Position numbers and translations under genes: made by a program. Shown one piece after another: positions 31,599 through 41,660 of a stretch of 64,000 nucleotides of DNA. The notes beneath the pieces were generated by a model. It saw only the letters and a program-made list of their open reading frames with translations, searched no databases and was not told where the DNA came from. Within the stretch, counting starts at the first letter, position 1, and every line of letters begins with the position of its first letter. This DNA is from Babylonia areolata (Eukaryota; Mollusca; Gastropoda; Neogastropoda; Buccinidae): positions 36,051,342 to 36,115,341 of the forward strand of contig NC_134878.1 in NCBI RefSeq assembly GCF_041734735.1, read 5' to 3'.

Positions 31599-34500
31599 CC
31601 TAAAATCAGTCTCAGGACCACGGAGGAGTTGCACCCATGTTTCCATAAGTCTTAAAGAAGTGTCTTCAGCAATGGTCAGAAAGCCATCTATGGGTACACT
31701 TGTACCCACTCAATACTTAGGGGAAAAAATGTTATGGTCGGATTTTTTTTAATTTTCCGGGACATGCAGCAAACATCCGTATTTCCAGGACACCGTTTCA
31801 ATTCTACCAATTTTCCGGGACAACTACGGGCCCTCAGTAACGGTAGGCATGCCTCACACACACACACATAATAACACACAAATTCTGCTGTGATGGAAGC
31901 ATAAGCGCCACTGTCCGCCACTGTTGCAGGATGGAGCAGTATTTTGAGAACTTCGCCAAAATCGGATTAAAATAACCCTCTTTATAGACATGGGTCTACC
32001 TGGACCCACACCGTCTTCGGAGGGATGAACACAAAATTTTCTTCTATGACGGCCATGGGTCCACATGGACCCACACCGTCTGTGGAAGGGTGGACATGAT
32101 TTTCCCTCTTTGAGGGACATGGGTCCACACGGACCCACACCGTCTTCCGTGTATAGTCAATAGCACCGTCCGGCGAAGGTTAAGAGTGTGTACTATGAAA
32201 AGAAAGATTATGATTGTACCCTAGAACTGTTAGAACAATTTATTTTGTCTTTGTTGGAATCAAGAGATGAATTTCATTATCTGATTGGTGGGGACTTGAA
32301 CTCCCAGATTGGTACATGGCACTTGGAAGTCGATGATGATGATGACTCTATAAACAGTCCAGATGCTGTGTTTGAAAGAAAATCTCAGGATGCGATTGTG
32401 AATAATTTTGGCAAAATATTGATTCAGTTATGTTGTATGTTCCATTTAACCCCATTGAATGGTTTTGTTGATGGAGATGTTGATGGCAAATTTACCTTTT
32501 TCTCAGAGAGAGGAAACAGTTTAATTGATTACTTTTTAACTTCTATAAATTTTGTAACTCACATTAAACGTCTATCAGTTGTCAGTCGTGTTGAATCACA
32601 GCATATGCCTGTGGAACTCACTGTGTGTGCTGCCATTCAAAATAATGTCAACACGAGAAAAATGGGTAGCACACAGATATTGAAATGGAATCCACAGAAA
32701 GCCCACTTCTTTTTAGACTTTCTGACGTCAGAACAAGGTCAGTCAGCAATGAACGAAGTAGCAGACCGCATTGAAGAGAACATTGACAGTGCACTTGATA
32801 AACTCGTTTCTATGTTGCTCAAGGCCAGTCAGTGCATGCGGTGCACTGTTTTTCACGGCGGTCGCACGCGGCGCACAAATGTTTGATGACGAGTATAGGA
32901 TCTTAAAATGTCAGCTTAGTAATTCTTTAAATTGTTATAGACGTACGCTGGATAACGAAGACAAAGCGCAGTTCTTAGAAAAAAGATCACAATACCATTC
33001 TACATTAAAGGAAAAGAGAAAAGCATATAGGCATTCAGTACGTGAATCTTTGGTACAAAATAGAAGCGACAGCAACAAATTTTGGTCAACAGTAAAGCGA
33101 GCTCGACCTAAAGTGTACAATGAAGCATCAATAGACATAGAAACATGGAAAAATCATTTTACCAGAGTGTTAGGACAGCGTACAACAACTACTTCAGAAC
33201 AAAACCAGTTACTGACTGATGACTATGATGTACACGTTTCCGAGTTAGATGAAGAAATATCAGTGAATGAAGTTAAACAGGCTATTCACAAACTTAAAAC
33301 AGGTAAAGCCGCAGCTTTAGACGAAATATCGAGTGAGCTTTGAAAGCAGCCGAAGACGTAATTGCACCTGTTTTGACCAAAATGTTTAATCATTTGTTTG
33401 ATAAAGGTATTTTCCCGGAAGAGTGGACCCGGTCTGTTATTGTTCCCCTGCTTAAAAAGGGAGATAAAAATAATCCAGAAAACTATCGTGGCATTTCTCT
33501 TTTAAGTATTATAAGTAAAATATTTACATCTATTTTGAATAAACGATTGTACAATTGGGCAGAGAATGAACATAAAATAAGTGAGGAACAAGCGGGCTGT
33601 CGTAAAAACTATGCCACCTCTGATAATATTTTTACACTTGTGTCTATGATTAAAAAATGTTTGTATGGGGATAAGAAAAGTAAATTCTATGTTGCATTTA
33701 TTGACTATATGAAGGCTTTCGATTCAGTAGATAGAAGTAGCCTTTGGTTAGTCTTACAGAAAGTTAAAACGTCTACGAAAATGCTTCGAATGCTCCAGGG
33801 GATGTATAAATCAGTTCAGTGTTGTGTTTGCTGGGGATCTGAAATGTCTGACTTCTTTTGACTGTCCTGCCGGAGTGAAGCAAGGTTGTTGTCTCCCCTG
33901 ATTTTTTCTTTATTAATTACAGAAGTTGCTGAAAATGTGAACAAAAAAGGAAAGCATGGTTTTCAGTTTTTACCTGGTTTACAAGAAATATTTTTGCTTT
34001 TATTTGCAGATGACATTTGCTTGATCTCATCCACACCCGTAGGTTTACAAAATCAGATAAACAATCTTGCAGAAACTTCGAAGTCTCTTGGCTTGAATGA
34101 AAACTTGAACAAAACAAAAATTATGGTGTTTAGAAGAGGATGGCATTTAGCAAAAACAGAAAAATGGTTTTTGGATGGAAAAGAAATAGAAATTGTTAAT
34201 AGTTATATTTAGAATTTACCTTAACGACAAAACTGTCGTTTGATATTGCATTTGAAGAAATTGCAGGAAGAGCCAAAGGCAGAGTGGTAGAAATCATTAA
34301 AACAATGTGGAGCCTTGGAAGCATGGAATGCTCAGTTTTCTTTAAATTATTTGATGCACAGGTAAAGCCTATGTTGTTGCATGCAGCTGAAATTTGGGGG
34401 TTGACTCGTTTTCAGTCTGTAGAAGCCCCTCATACATTTGCCTGTAAGCGTTTTCTTTGGGTAGGTCCCAAAACTCCAAACCTGATGGTGTATGGTGAAC

Positions 34501-34998
34501 TAGGTAGGTACCCCCTATATGTTGATAGTATGATTAAGGTAATTTGGTATTGGTTCAAACTACGAAGATTAGATCTTTCCAGACTGCCAAAACAAGCTTA
34601 TGAAATGAACAAAAACACAATTATCAGAAACACAGAAAGCCAGCTCGACAAACACAACTGGGCCAACACGGTTAAGCATTGCCCAGATATATATGGATTT
34701 TCAGATGTTTGGTTGAATGGAGGAGTTGAAAATGAAAATGCATTCATACCAGTTTTTAAACAACGCATAATAGACTGTCATAAACAAGACTGGTCAAGTA
34801 GACTATTTGAAAGTGATAGATACTCTACATATCGCTGTCTTAAGTCACTGTTGCAACCAGAAAAGTACATTTCAGACATAACCATTGTCAAGTTTCATAC
34901 TGTCTTTGCTAGATTCAGGCTAGGCATAAGTGATATTAATTTGCACAAAAGATACACAGTAAGATCAAACTCCTGTCCTTTCTGCAACGCTGAAGAAG

Positions 34999-35014
34999 AC
35001 GAACGCCATTTTCT
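34999..35014. repeat. Target-site duplication, left copy
   Basis: ACGAACGCCATTTTCT, identical to 36762-36777. It marks the LINE sequence into which the SINE composite was inserted. Confidence 0.9.
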
Positions 35015-35708
35015 TTTTCTTTTTTTTTTTGCTGCCCCATCATCTGCACCGTTTCAGTGGCATTACTCCCACGCCACTCATTTAGATTCCCCCATACACA
35101 GCCACACCCGGGTTCGTCCGTCGCAGCTCCAGCGTCGGCAGTCCACAGGGAACCATCGATGTTAGGTCGCCAGGAGGCCACACACCAGAGGAGACCCTGC
35201 ACTGCTGCTGAGTCACTTCGGTGGTGTTCAGTGGTGCCTGTTCTGTTTTAATGTACTTAGGACACCACCTACTAAGCCCCCTACTAACGACAGTAATGGC
35301 TTAGTCGCGGAGCCAGACTGAGTGAGCGTCCCTCCCAGAGTGGAGACCGCCACCACGTCCCTCAAACAACAGCCCCCCATGAATCTGCCGACACTGACGA
35401 CATTGACAGGACTCACCCCAAGCACGGAAGTGGAGGGGTATCGAAACTGAGGTCACCATGAGAGCAGGGCATGAAAGGCCACAGACTTTGAGACTATTTT
35501 GTTTATATTGATGACGATGAAAGAGCAGGAGAATGACGATGATGATGATGATGTTGCTATGGAGGTCCATTCTGGTTTGGGACTGCGTGACAAGGCTGTA
35601 CTCTACGCTTCCTGTCATAATGATATCCCGGCGTTAACCAGGCCCGAGAGATACAGACACTTGCAGTGTTGGTCAGGTAATCGGAGCAACACACCCAAAG
35701 ACGCATCA
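35015..35708 (-). repeat. SINE body, 5'-truncated copy
   Basis: About 90 percent similar by eye to 35878-36580 but lacks the roughly 180-bp tRNA-derived head; the match stops at GACGCATC. A-rich tail at 35015-35030. Confidence 0.8.
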
Positions 35709-35873
35709 GGTATTGGTTAAAACTGGTTGAAATGTATGAATGCAGATTTGCTGTTGATGAAGCTTATAAAATGTTATTTGATTTAGATGCCAGGGGAAGT
35801 GTAACATGGGTAACCAGCATCCGAAAATGTTCATGCAGTGTATGGTGGCTTAATCAAGGGGTTGGATGTGTTC

Positions 35874-35877
<4 letters not shown>
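35709..35877 (+). pseudogene. LINE ORF2 fragment between the SINE copies
   Basis: The plus frame reads YWLKLVEMY, AYKMLFDLDARGSVTWVTS and WLNQGVG. This is related to the segment YWFKLRRLDLSRLPKQAYEM of the surrounding LINE but clearly a different family. It is probably the flank of the source SINE. Confidence 0.65.
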
Positions 35878-35905
<28 letters not shown>

Positions 35906-36761
35906 GTTGTTGTTGTTGTTGCTGCCCTATCATCTGCACCGTTTCAGTGGCATTACTCCCACACCAGTCATTTAGATTTACCCATACACGGCCACACCCG
36001 GGTTCGTCCATCACAGTTCCAGCATCAGCAGTCCACAGTGAACCATCGATGTTAGGTCGCCAGGAGGCCACACACCAAAGAGACCCTGCACTGCTGCTGA
36101 GTCACTTCGGTGGTGTTCAGTGGTGCCTGTTCTGATTTAACATACTTAGGACACCACCTACTAAGCCCCCAACCAATGACAATAATGGCTTAGTCATGGA
36201 ACCAGACTGAGTGAACAATCCTCCCAGAGTGGAGACAGCCACCACGTCCCTCAAACAACAGCCCCCCATGAATCTGCCGACACTGAAGACATTGAGTGGA
36301 CTCACCCCAAGCACAGAAGTGTAGGGGCATTGAAAATGAGGTCACCATGAGAGCAAGGCATGAAAGGCCAGAGACTATGGGACTGTTTTGTTTATACTGA
36401 TGATGATGATGAAGGAGGAGGAGGACGATGATGACGATGTTGCTATGGAGGTCCATTTTGGTTTGGGACTGTGTGACAATGCTGTACTCTACGCTTCCTG
36501 TCATAATGATATCCCGGCATTAACCAGGCCAGAGACACTTGCAGTGTTGGTCATGTAATTAGAGTAACACACCCAAAGACGCATCCTTGAAGTGGATGAC
36601 ACTCGACTGTGTGGTCCCAGTCTCCCCATTTAAGCCCACAGCACACTCAACTCTGGGTAGGAGCCGGCCACGGGCCGAAAAACCCACCTCCGCTGGGATT
36701 CGAACCCGTGTCCTCCCAGCCGTCAGTCCGCGACACTAACCACTTCGCCACGGCGGCTGGT
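35878..36761 (-). repeat. tRNA-derived SINE, full copy of unusual length (about 880 bp)
   Basis: The head has both internal Pol III boxes: A box TGGCGAAGTGG (36740-36750 on the minus strand) and B box GGTTCGAATCC (36696-36706). The long body has no open frame conserved between the two copies and ends in a (CAA)n plus A-run tail (35878-35925). SINEs are usually 150-500 bp, so this one is long and may be composite. Confidence 0.8.
36696..36750 (-). promoter_or_regulatory. Internal Pol III promoter (A and B boxes) of the SINE
   Basis: A box and B box match the tRNA-type consensus, about 34 bp apart, as in tRNA-derived SINE heads. Confidence 0.8.
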
Positions 36762-36777
36762 ACGAACGCCATTTTCT
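36762..36777. repeat. Target-site duplication, right copy
   Basis: Perfect copy of 34999-35014. The LINE reading frame resumes here. Confidence 0.9.
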
Positions 36778-37230
36778 GTTAGTATGTCCAATGTATCAGT
36801 TAATCAGGGAAAAATACCTCGTGAAAATGTCCAGAAACATAAATGAATACACAGACTTAGCGTTACTTTTACAAAATGAAAACAGGCTCATGACTCGCTC
36901 TGTGGCAATGTATATTTATTACGCCTTAAAAAAGAGAGAAGAAGAAATGACATGATTATATAACTTTTCAAAAAACCTTAAAGTTACTCAAGGAAATGTC
37001 ATGAGCCAATAATCTTTGTCTACTTTTTCAGTTATGAAGTGTTGTGTCCATGACATTGGTCCCTCCCCCCTTTATTTTCGGTATTTTGTGTGTCGCAATT
37101 GTATGTATGTACCTCCTTTGCAAACAGGCCGGTGGCCTTGCAGTAAAATATTTCTGAGTTCTGAGTTCTGCATAAGTAGAGTTTGTATGTATGAGCATGT
37201 GGTGTTATGCGTTTGTGTGTGTGATCAGTT

Positions 37231-38136
37231 GAAATGAAATTATGGTGCTTAGAGCCTCGCCGACCACTAAGGCCATCTCAAGGCTATCGCCGCGTCAATT
37301 ACTACTACAAGGCTAAAAAAACAACCAATTAAAATGAGTCACCACTTCAAACTTTCCACTCCAAAGTTTAAAAAAAAAACTTCCATAGTTTAAAACCTTC
37401 AAATCTGGTTAAAAAGGTTCACTTCTTTTAAGAAGTCCATCAGCGCCCACGGAGGGACATCACGAAACAAAGTCTTCAAAGAAACCGCCGTGTAATGTCT
37501 GCGTCTAACGTCATGCAGATCCCAACAGTCAAGGAGCACGTGTTTCACGGTGAGAGGCTCGTCACAGGGAACGCATCGAGGGGCCTCCTCCCCCTTCAAC
37601 AAGTAAGAATGAGTAAAAAAAGTGTGCCCCGTACGCAGTCTGCACAGCACAGATTCCTCCTTTCTGTTCTTCACCCCCGAAGGGAGGGTCTCCCCCAGGT
37701 CCGGACGGATCTGGAAGAGCTTGTTGTCTATCTGGGTGTTCCATTTCTCTTGCCAAAGATCTTTAACGTAAGTATTGACCTTCCGCTTCATGTCTGTATA
37801 GGGTACCAAGGATCTGGACAATTCTTTCTTTACAGCGTTCCTGGCCAGCAGGTCCGCCCTTTCGTTACCACGAATGCCAACATGTCCGGGAACCCAGGCC
37901 AACACAACCTCGTATCCTTTCTTCGTTGCGAGAGTAAAAGTTTCATAAAATTCCAGCAGTTTGGGATGAGTGATATTCCTGCAGGCGATCGCCTCCAGGG
38001 CTGATAAGGAGTCGGAAAAGATCATGAATCTCTTCTGTTTGGAAGAGAGAACCATTTTTAACCCCAGGACCAGTGCAGTCAGTTCCGCGGTGTATACCGA
38101 GCTGTCAGACAGGATGTGTTCCGTTGAGGGCCGGTC
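37231..38136 (-). mobile_element. Nimb/I-clade LINE, copy B (3' end, cut by assembly gap)
   Basis: The 3' terminus with its (ATTTC)n tail at 37231 and the last part of ORF2 (RNase H and C-terminal Cys/His motif, stop at 37399) are almost identical to copies C, D and F. The element is lost at the run of N at 38137. It continues into unrelated sequence after the gap, so the true extent is unknown. Confidence 0.9.
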
Positions 38137-38236
38137 NNNNNNNNNNNNNNNNNNNNNNNNNNNNNNNNNNNNNNNNNNNNNNNNNNNNNNNNNNNNNNNN
38201 NNNNNNNNNNNNNNNNNNNNNNNNNNNNNNNNNNNN
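38137..38236. other. Assembly gap (100 N)
   Basis: Exactly 100 N, a conventional gap of unknown size, placed inside a high-copy LINE. The joining of the two sides is uncertain. Confidence 0.95.
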
Positions 38237-38445
38237 AGCATTCAGTGCACATTAAATATCGTGTAATTCACGTCAGCATTTGATGGGTTACAGAAACGAG
38301 AACATACCCAGCATGTACACCCCTGAAAACGGAGTTAGGCTGCCTACACTGCGGGTTAAAAACGGTCACACACGTAAAAGCCCACTCATGTACATACGAA
38401 TGAACGTGGGAATTGCAGCCCACTAACGAAGAAGAAGAAGAAGAG
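38237..38445 (+). repeat. SINE-like repeat with (GAA)n tail
   Basis: Contains blocks such as CCTGAAAACGGAGTTAGGCT and AAAAGCCCACTCATGTACAT, then GGGAATTGCAGCCCACTAAC and (GAA)n. I recognise this 3' sequence as a common mollusc SINE tail; the name is not certain. The head is missing at the gap. Confidence 0.6.
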
Positions 38446-38499
38446 AATCTATGAACACAGAAACAGAGTGGGTCTGAGGCAGACTGAAGAGAGCAAGGT

Positions 38500-38770
38500 G
38501 GGTTTAGAGGTGAAAGCAGTCACAGACACAGGAAGGGGCAATTTTGTTTAAACATCCATAACATAGAGTGCTGATCTTGTCCTCCATTCTGTGTGAGACA
38601 GGGAGCCAGTGGAGAGACCTCAAGAGGAGTGACATGCTCAGATCTTTTCTTTCTGAGGATGAGTCACACAGCAGAATTTTGCTTTCGCTGAAGAGAGTGA
38701 ATGGATTAAGCAGGCAAACCAGACAAGAGTGAGTTACAATAATCAAAACATGGGAAACGCAAGAACAATT
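38500..38770 (-). pseudogene. LINE RT fragment (L2/CR1-like)
   Basis: The minus frame contains LLLRSLHWLPVSHRMEDKIS and LCYGCLNKIAPS, the conserved C-terminal part of reverse transcriptases from L2- and CR1-like LINEs. Only this portion is left, so it is an old fragment. Confidence 0.7.
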
Positions 38771-39055
38771 CAACTTAACAAAGACATGTATGTGTGCATG
38801 TGCATGTGTAACACAGTGGAACAATTTATCTGATCAACGATGTACATGTACACAGCAGAAAGATATATGTCTGATACATGCGTAACAGACACAGATACTG
38901 ACACAAGAAATGCCTGGATACACATACAGTCATACATGTACTCACAAAATAAGAATATTTATCAAAGCAGATACTGTTCATTGACCTGCTTATTTTTATT
39001 TATTACTATCATCATCATTATTATTATTATTATTATTATCTTTTTTCTCCTTTTC

Positions 39056-39183
39056 TCAAGGCCTGACTAAGCGCATTGGGTTACGCTGCAGGTCAGGCAT
39101 TTGCTTGGCAGATGTGGTGTAGCGTATATGGATTTGTCTGAACGCAGTGACACCCCCTTGAGCTACTGATACTGATACAGACC
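39056..39183 (+). repeat. SINE-like repeat with (ACTGAT)n tail
   Basis: Block CTCAAGGCCTGACTAAGCGC to GAGCTACTGATACTGATACAG. I recognise it as a frequent mollusc repeat by memory; it carries no gene. Confidence 0.55.
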
Positions 39184-39240
39184 TGCAGTGGTTAAAGAAT
39201 AAGCACATAAAAAAAAAGTGCATGTCTGCTCATTATATAA

Positions 39241-39302
39241 CACACACTCCACACACACAACACACACACACACACACACCACACACAACACACAACACAC
39301 AC
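39241..39302. repeat. (CA)n microsatellite
   Basis: CA-rich run directly beside the donor of the DIS3 exon at 39313. Confidence 0.9.
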
Positions 39303-39312
39303 ACTGGCTGAC

Positions 39313-39403
39313 CTGTGTTTTGTGTTTGTCCATCAGTTCAGGGTAGGAGACGTCAGCGTTTATTGCTGCAGCCAGAAGCCTGTGTACGATGATGTCAGAG
39401 TAC
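39313..39403 (-). CDS. DIS3: DIS3/RRP44 exosome RNase, exon (most 3' seen)
   Basis: A 91-bp exon with acceptor CCAACAG and donor GTCAGC. It encodes YSDIIVHRLLAAAINADVSY followed by PELMDKHKTQ, the part of the RNB catalytic domain just after SPIRR. It joins the preceding exon (42271-42491) in phase (AG|G). Downstream exons encoding the end of RNB and the S1 domain are not found in the window; the assembly gap at 38137 or long introns may explain this. Confidence 0.9.
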
Positions 39404-39459
39404 CTGTTGGTGGTGCAAAAAGAACTTGAAATCGGTTTCATTTTCACACTGACGTGACT

Positions 39460-39650
39460 AAACAAAATTACTTATTTACAAACAAAACTCCTTACTTACT
39501 AACAAAAATCCATACTTACAAACCAAATTCCTTACTTTCAAACAAATTTCCTTACTTACAAATTCCTACTTGCATACAAAAAAACAAATTCCTTACTTAC
39601 AAACAAAACTCCTTTCTTACAAATGTGACTGAACAAAATTCCTTACTTTT
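39460..39650. repeat. Degenerate minisatellite, about 21-bp unit
   Basis: Repeats of AAACAAAATTCCTTACTTAC with many changes, in the DIS3 intron. Confidence 0.75.
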
Positions 39651-39764
39651 TCCACATCTTTTCCACACCCGACTTAAAAATTTCCATACCAAAGTTTATT
39701 TATCTATTACTGCTACTATTTTTAAACATGCGCATATTCATATCCTTTGAGCCACCAAGGGGTG

Positions 39765-39930
39765 TGTGTGTGGGGATGTGTGTGTGTGAGTTTGGGTGTG
39801 GGTGTGTATGTGTGTGTGTGGGGGGTGTGGGTGGGGGTGGGGGTGAGGGTGGTAGGGGTGTGTGTGTGCATCTTGTGTGGAGTGGGTGTAGGTTTATGAG
39901 TTGGAGTGGAAGGATTTGTGTGTGCAGGTG
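39765..39930. repeat. (GT)n/GTGGG-rich simple repeat
   Basis: Purine-rich GT and GGGTG tract. No gene. Confidence 0.8.
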
Positions 39931-40191
39931 TATTGCGTGTTTTTTTCCAGTATGCATTCATCGTTGTGTTTTTCATGGCAAACGCCCGAGCTTTTGTATT
40001 GTTCAATTGGGTGTACCAAATGTCCTTTTGTCATCAATATTATTATTGATTAAAAAAAAAAAAAAATCATATGGTACACCGCTGATCCGCTGATGTAAGA
40101 GATTGGTGGATATCCTGGAGTAGTTGTTCAATTTTCACCACTTTTTGTTTTCGCTGACTGCTTGTTTTTGTTTTTTTTCTGAATGCATTAA

Positions 40192-40427
40192 CCCTTTCAC
40201 CGCCAGTCATTTAGAGTACAAAATTCTGTTGTGGTATAAACACAGAAAAGACAGTGGCTAAGAATAGCTGGGATTCCCCTGCGATGTATAGAAAATATGG
40301 CCTATCCTACCACCGAACACTAAGAGCAGCAGGTTCATGGATAACAGACCAATGAATGGTCACCTTTCAGTGACATGGGTCCTCTACCTACGCCTGTGCA
40401 TAAATGCGAGCTTGGCGGTGAAAGGGG
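40192..40427. mobile_element. piggyBac-type MITE with TTAA duplication
   Basis: A 236-bp non-coding element flanked by TTAA (40188-40191 and 40428-40431). The terminal inverted repeats read CCCTTTCACCGCCA on the left and CCCCTTTCACCGCCA as the complement of the right end. It has no similarity in its termini to the larger piggyBac at 26892, so it belongs to another family. Confidence 0.8.
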
Positions 40428-40713
40428 TTAAACTTATTCTTCAATGGTACTGGTCAAGGGTTTTATCAAAATTTTTCATACTCTGAAGGGCAAACCTAAT
40501 TTTCCTACAACTTTTTCCAGCTCTGGAAAAGGTTCTCTCATTTTTCCAAGACTTTTTCCACACTTCCATGACTATTTCCACGTACAAACGCTGAATCAAC
40601 AGTCACTACTGTGGCCCTTCTTTCTGTGGTTTTGTTCTTCTGTATCTCTGGCAGTTTCTGCTCCTTTTGTTGTTACTCTACATATCTTATCTACTTATTA
40701 ACGTAACTGGGTG

Positions 40714-40717
40714 TACA

Positions 40718-40753
<36 letters not shown>
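40714..40753. repeat. (GT)n microsatellite
   Basis: About 20 GT units next to the SINE tail. Confidence 0.9.
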
Positions 40754-40756
<3 letters not shown>

Positions 40757-41145
40757 TTGTATTTGTATTTGTATTTCTTTTTATCACAACAGATTTCTCT
40801 GTGTGAAATTCGGGCTGCTCTCCCCAGGGAGAGCGCGTCGCCATACACAGCGCCACCCATTTTTTTTGTATTTTTTCCTGCGTGCAGTTTTATTTGTTTT
40901 TCCTATCGAAGTGGATTTTTCTACAGAATTTTGCCAGGAACAACCCTTTTGTTGCCGTGGGTTCTTTTACGTGCGCTAAGTGCATGCTGCACACGGGACC
41001 TCGGTTTATCGTCTCATCCGAATGACTAGCATCCAGACCACCACTCAAGGTCTAGTGGAGGGGGAGAAAATTTCGGGGGCTGAGCCGTGATTCGAACCAG
41101 CGCGCTCAGATTCTCTCGCTTCCTAGGCGGACGCGTTACCTCTAG
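40754..41145 (-). repeat. tRNA-derived SINE with conserved central domain
   Basis: Minus strand: a truncated tRNA-like head with B box GGTTCGAATCA (41088-41098), then a body with GGATGAGACGATAAACCGAG, which resembles the conserved domain of V- or Meta-type SINEs, and a tail of (AAATAC)n at 40754-40775. The head is cut at the A box by a (GT)n tract beginning at 41146. Confidence 0.7.
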
Positions 41146-41310
41146 GTGTGTGTTATGTGTTGTGTGTGTGTGTGTGTGTTTGTAGTTGTGTGTTTGTATT
41201 TGTGTGTGTGTGTGTGTTGTGTGTGTGTGTGTGCATGTGTGTTTGTGTTTGTGTGTGTGTGTGTGTGTGAGTGCACGCATGCGCGCACGCGTGTGTGTGT
41301 GGTGTGGTGG
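41146..41310. repeat. (GT)n-rich simple repeat
   Basis: Long imperfect GT tract between two SINEs. Confidence 0.85.
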
Positions 41311-41504
41311 CGCTGAGTGGTGTGTTGCTCACGATGACTGAGCCTTATTTTCTCAGTGCACATAAAAAAAAATTTAAGTGTTTGTTTAATCATATGAAGA
41401 AGGAAAAAATGGAACCAAGAAATGGAACAGAAAATAAACCAAAGAACAGAAAGAAAACCAAAACAAAACGAAAAACAAACAAAAACAACAGCGAAGATAC
41501 AGAT

Positions 41505-41660
41505 ACCAGACAAGTGCATGCTGCACACCAGACCTCAGTTAATCGTCTCAGACACACAGTTTGATTTTCCACTCAAACTTGAAAAGAAAGGGTGAAACCG
41601 GGATCAGAACCCAAGACTCTCATGGACACTGTACCGGCAAGGTAAGCCCCTAACCACACG
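41505..41660 (-). repeat. Older SINE of the same type
   Basis: Diverged from 40754-41145 but shares GTGCATGCTGCACACCAGAC and the following TTAATCGTCTCA block. Its tRNA-like head (B-box region around GGTTCTGATCC) runs directly into the tandem array that follows. Confidence 0.6.

Larger units (their letters stand above)
26892..32179 (+). mobile_element. piggyBac-superfamily DNA transposon with TTAA target duplication
   Basis: Perfect 16-bp terminal inverted repeats CCTTCGCCGGACGGTG (26892-26907 and 32164-32179) are flanked by TTAA on each side. Both ends carry internal palindromes of the type GGGTCC-n-GGACCC: four on the left (near 26908, 27093, 27150, 27225) and three on the right (near 31990, 32048, 32120), probably transposase-binding sites. 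The interior has a transposase gene lacking its central part, simple repeats, a dispersed repeat and a DIRS fragment. Its insertion cuts the endonuclease domain of the surrounding LINE. Confidence 0.92.
35015..36761 (-). mobile_element. Composite SINE insertion (two SINE copies around a LINE fragment)
   Basis: Read on the minus strand: a tRNA-like head and full SINE body (36761 to 35878, ending in an A/CAA-rich tail), then a 169-bp piece of a different LINE (35877-35709), then a second SINE body lacking its head (35708-35015) and ending in an A-rich tail. The whole unit, and neither SINE alone, is bounded by the 16-bp duplication. The best reading is a read-through transcript of one SINE into a neighbouring SINE, copied back as one piece; recombination between SINE copies is the alternative. 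Confidence 0.75.
26490..36955 (+). pseudogene. LINE ORF2 (endonuclease-RT), split by insertions and frameshifts
   Basis: Endonuclease 26490-26887 (CCWNINGLFSKL, FLSETF, GGTVLLIR) continues at 32184 (IGGDLNSQIG, then SLIDYFL). RT spans about 33250-34500 (NYRGISLLSIISKIF, FIDYMKAFDSVDR, catalytic LLFADDICLIS near 34003). The C-terminal part includes CPFCNAEEDERHF, cut by the SINE composite and resumed at 36762 as ERHFLLVCP, ending at TGA 36953-36955. Frame changes are seen near 32830, 33340, 33855-33890 and 34210, so this copy has been inactive for a long time. Confidence 0.82.
24818..37170 (+). mobile_element. Decayed LINE with 2A-bearing ORF1, interrupted by two insertions
   Basis: A plus-strand non-LTR element. 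5' UTR begins at about 24818, ORF1 24977-25963, ORF2 from about 26490 to 36955, and a 3' end with a short (TTCTGAG)n tail at 37151-37170. ORF2 is interrupted by a piggyBac transposon at a TTAA site (26888-26891 / 32180-32183) and by a SINE composite (35015-36761). Outside the insertions ORF2 also has several frameshifts. The clade is not certain: the ORF1 is of the coiled-coil plus RRM type seen in L1-like and several CR1-group LINEs, and 2A peptides are known in some non-LTR elements of sea urchins and trypanosomes. Confidence 0.8.

Noticed and set aside
35850-36504. Minus-strand frames of about 60-100 codons in the SINE
   Set aside because: Not conserved in frame between the two SINE copies and no known domain.
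36690-36761. A functional tRNA gene
   Set aside because: A and B boxes are present but the region does not fold as a full tRNA and is continuous with the SINE body.
38073-38266. Frames crossing the run of N
   Set aside because: Artefacts of unknown bases.
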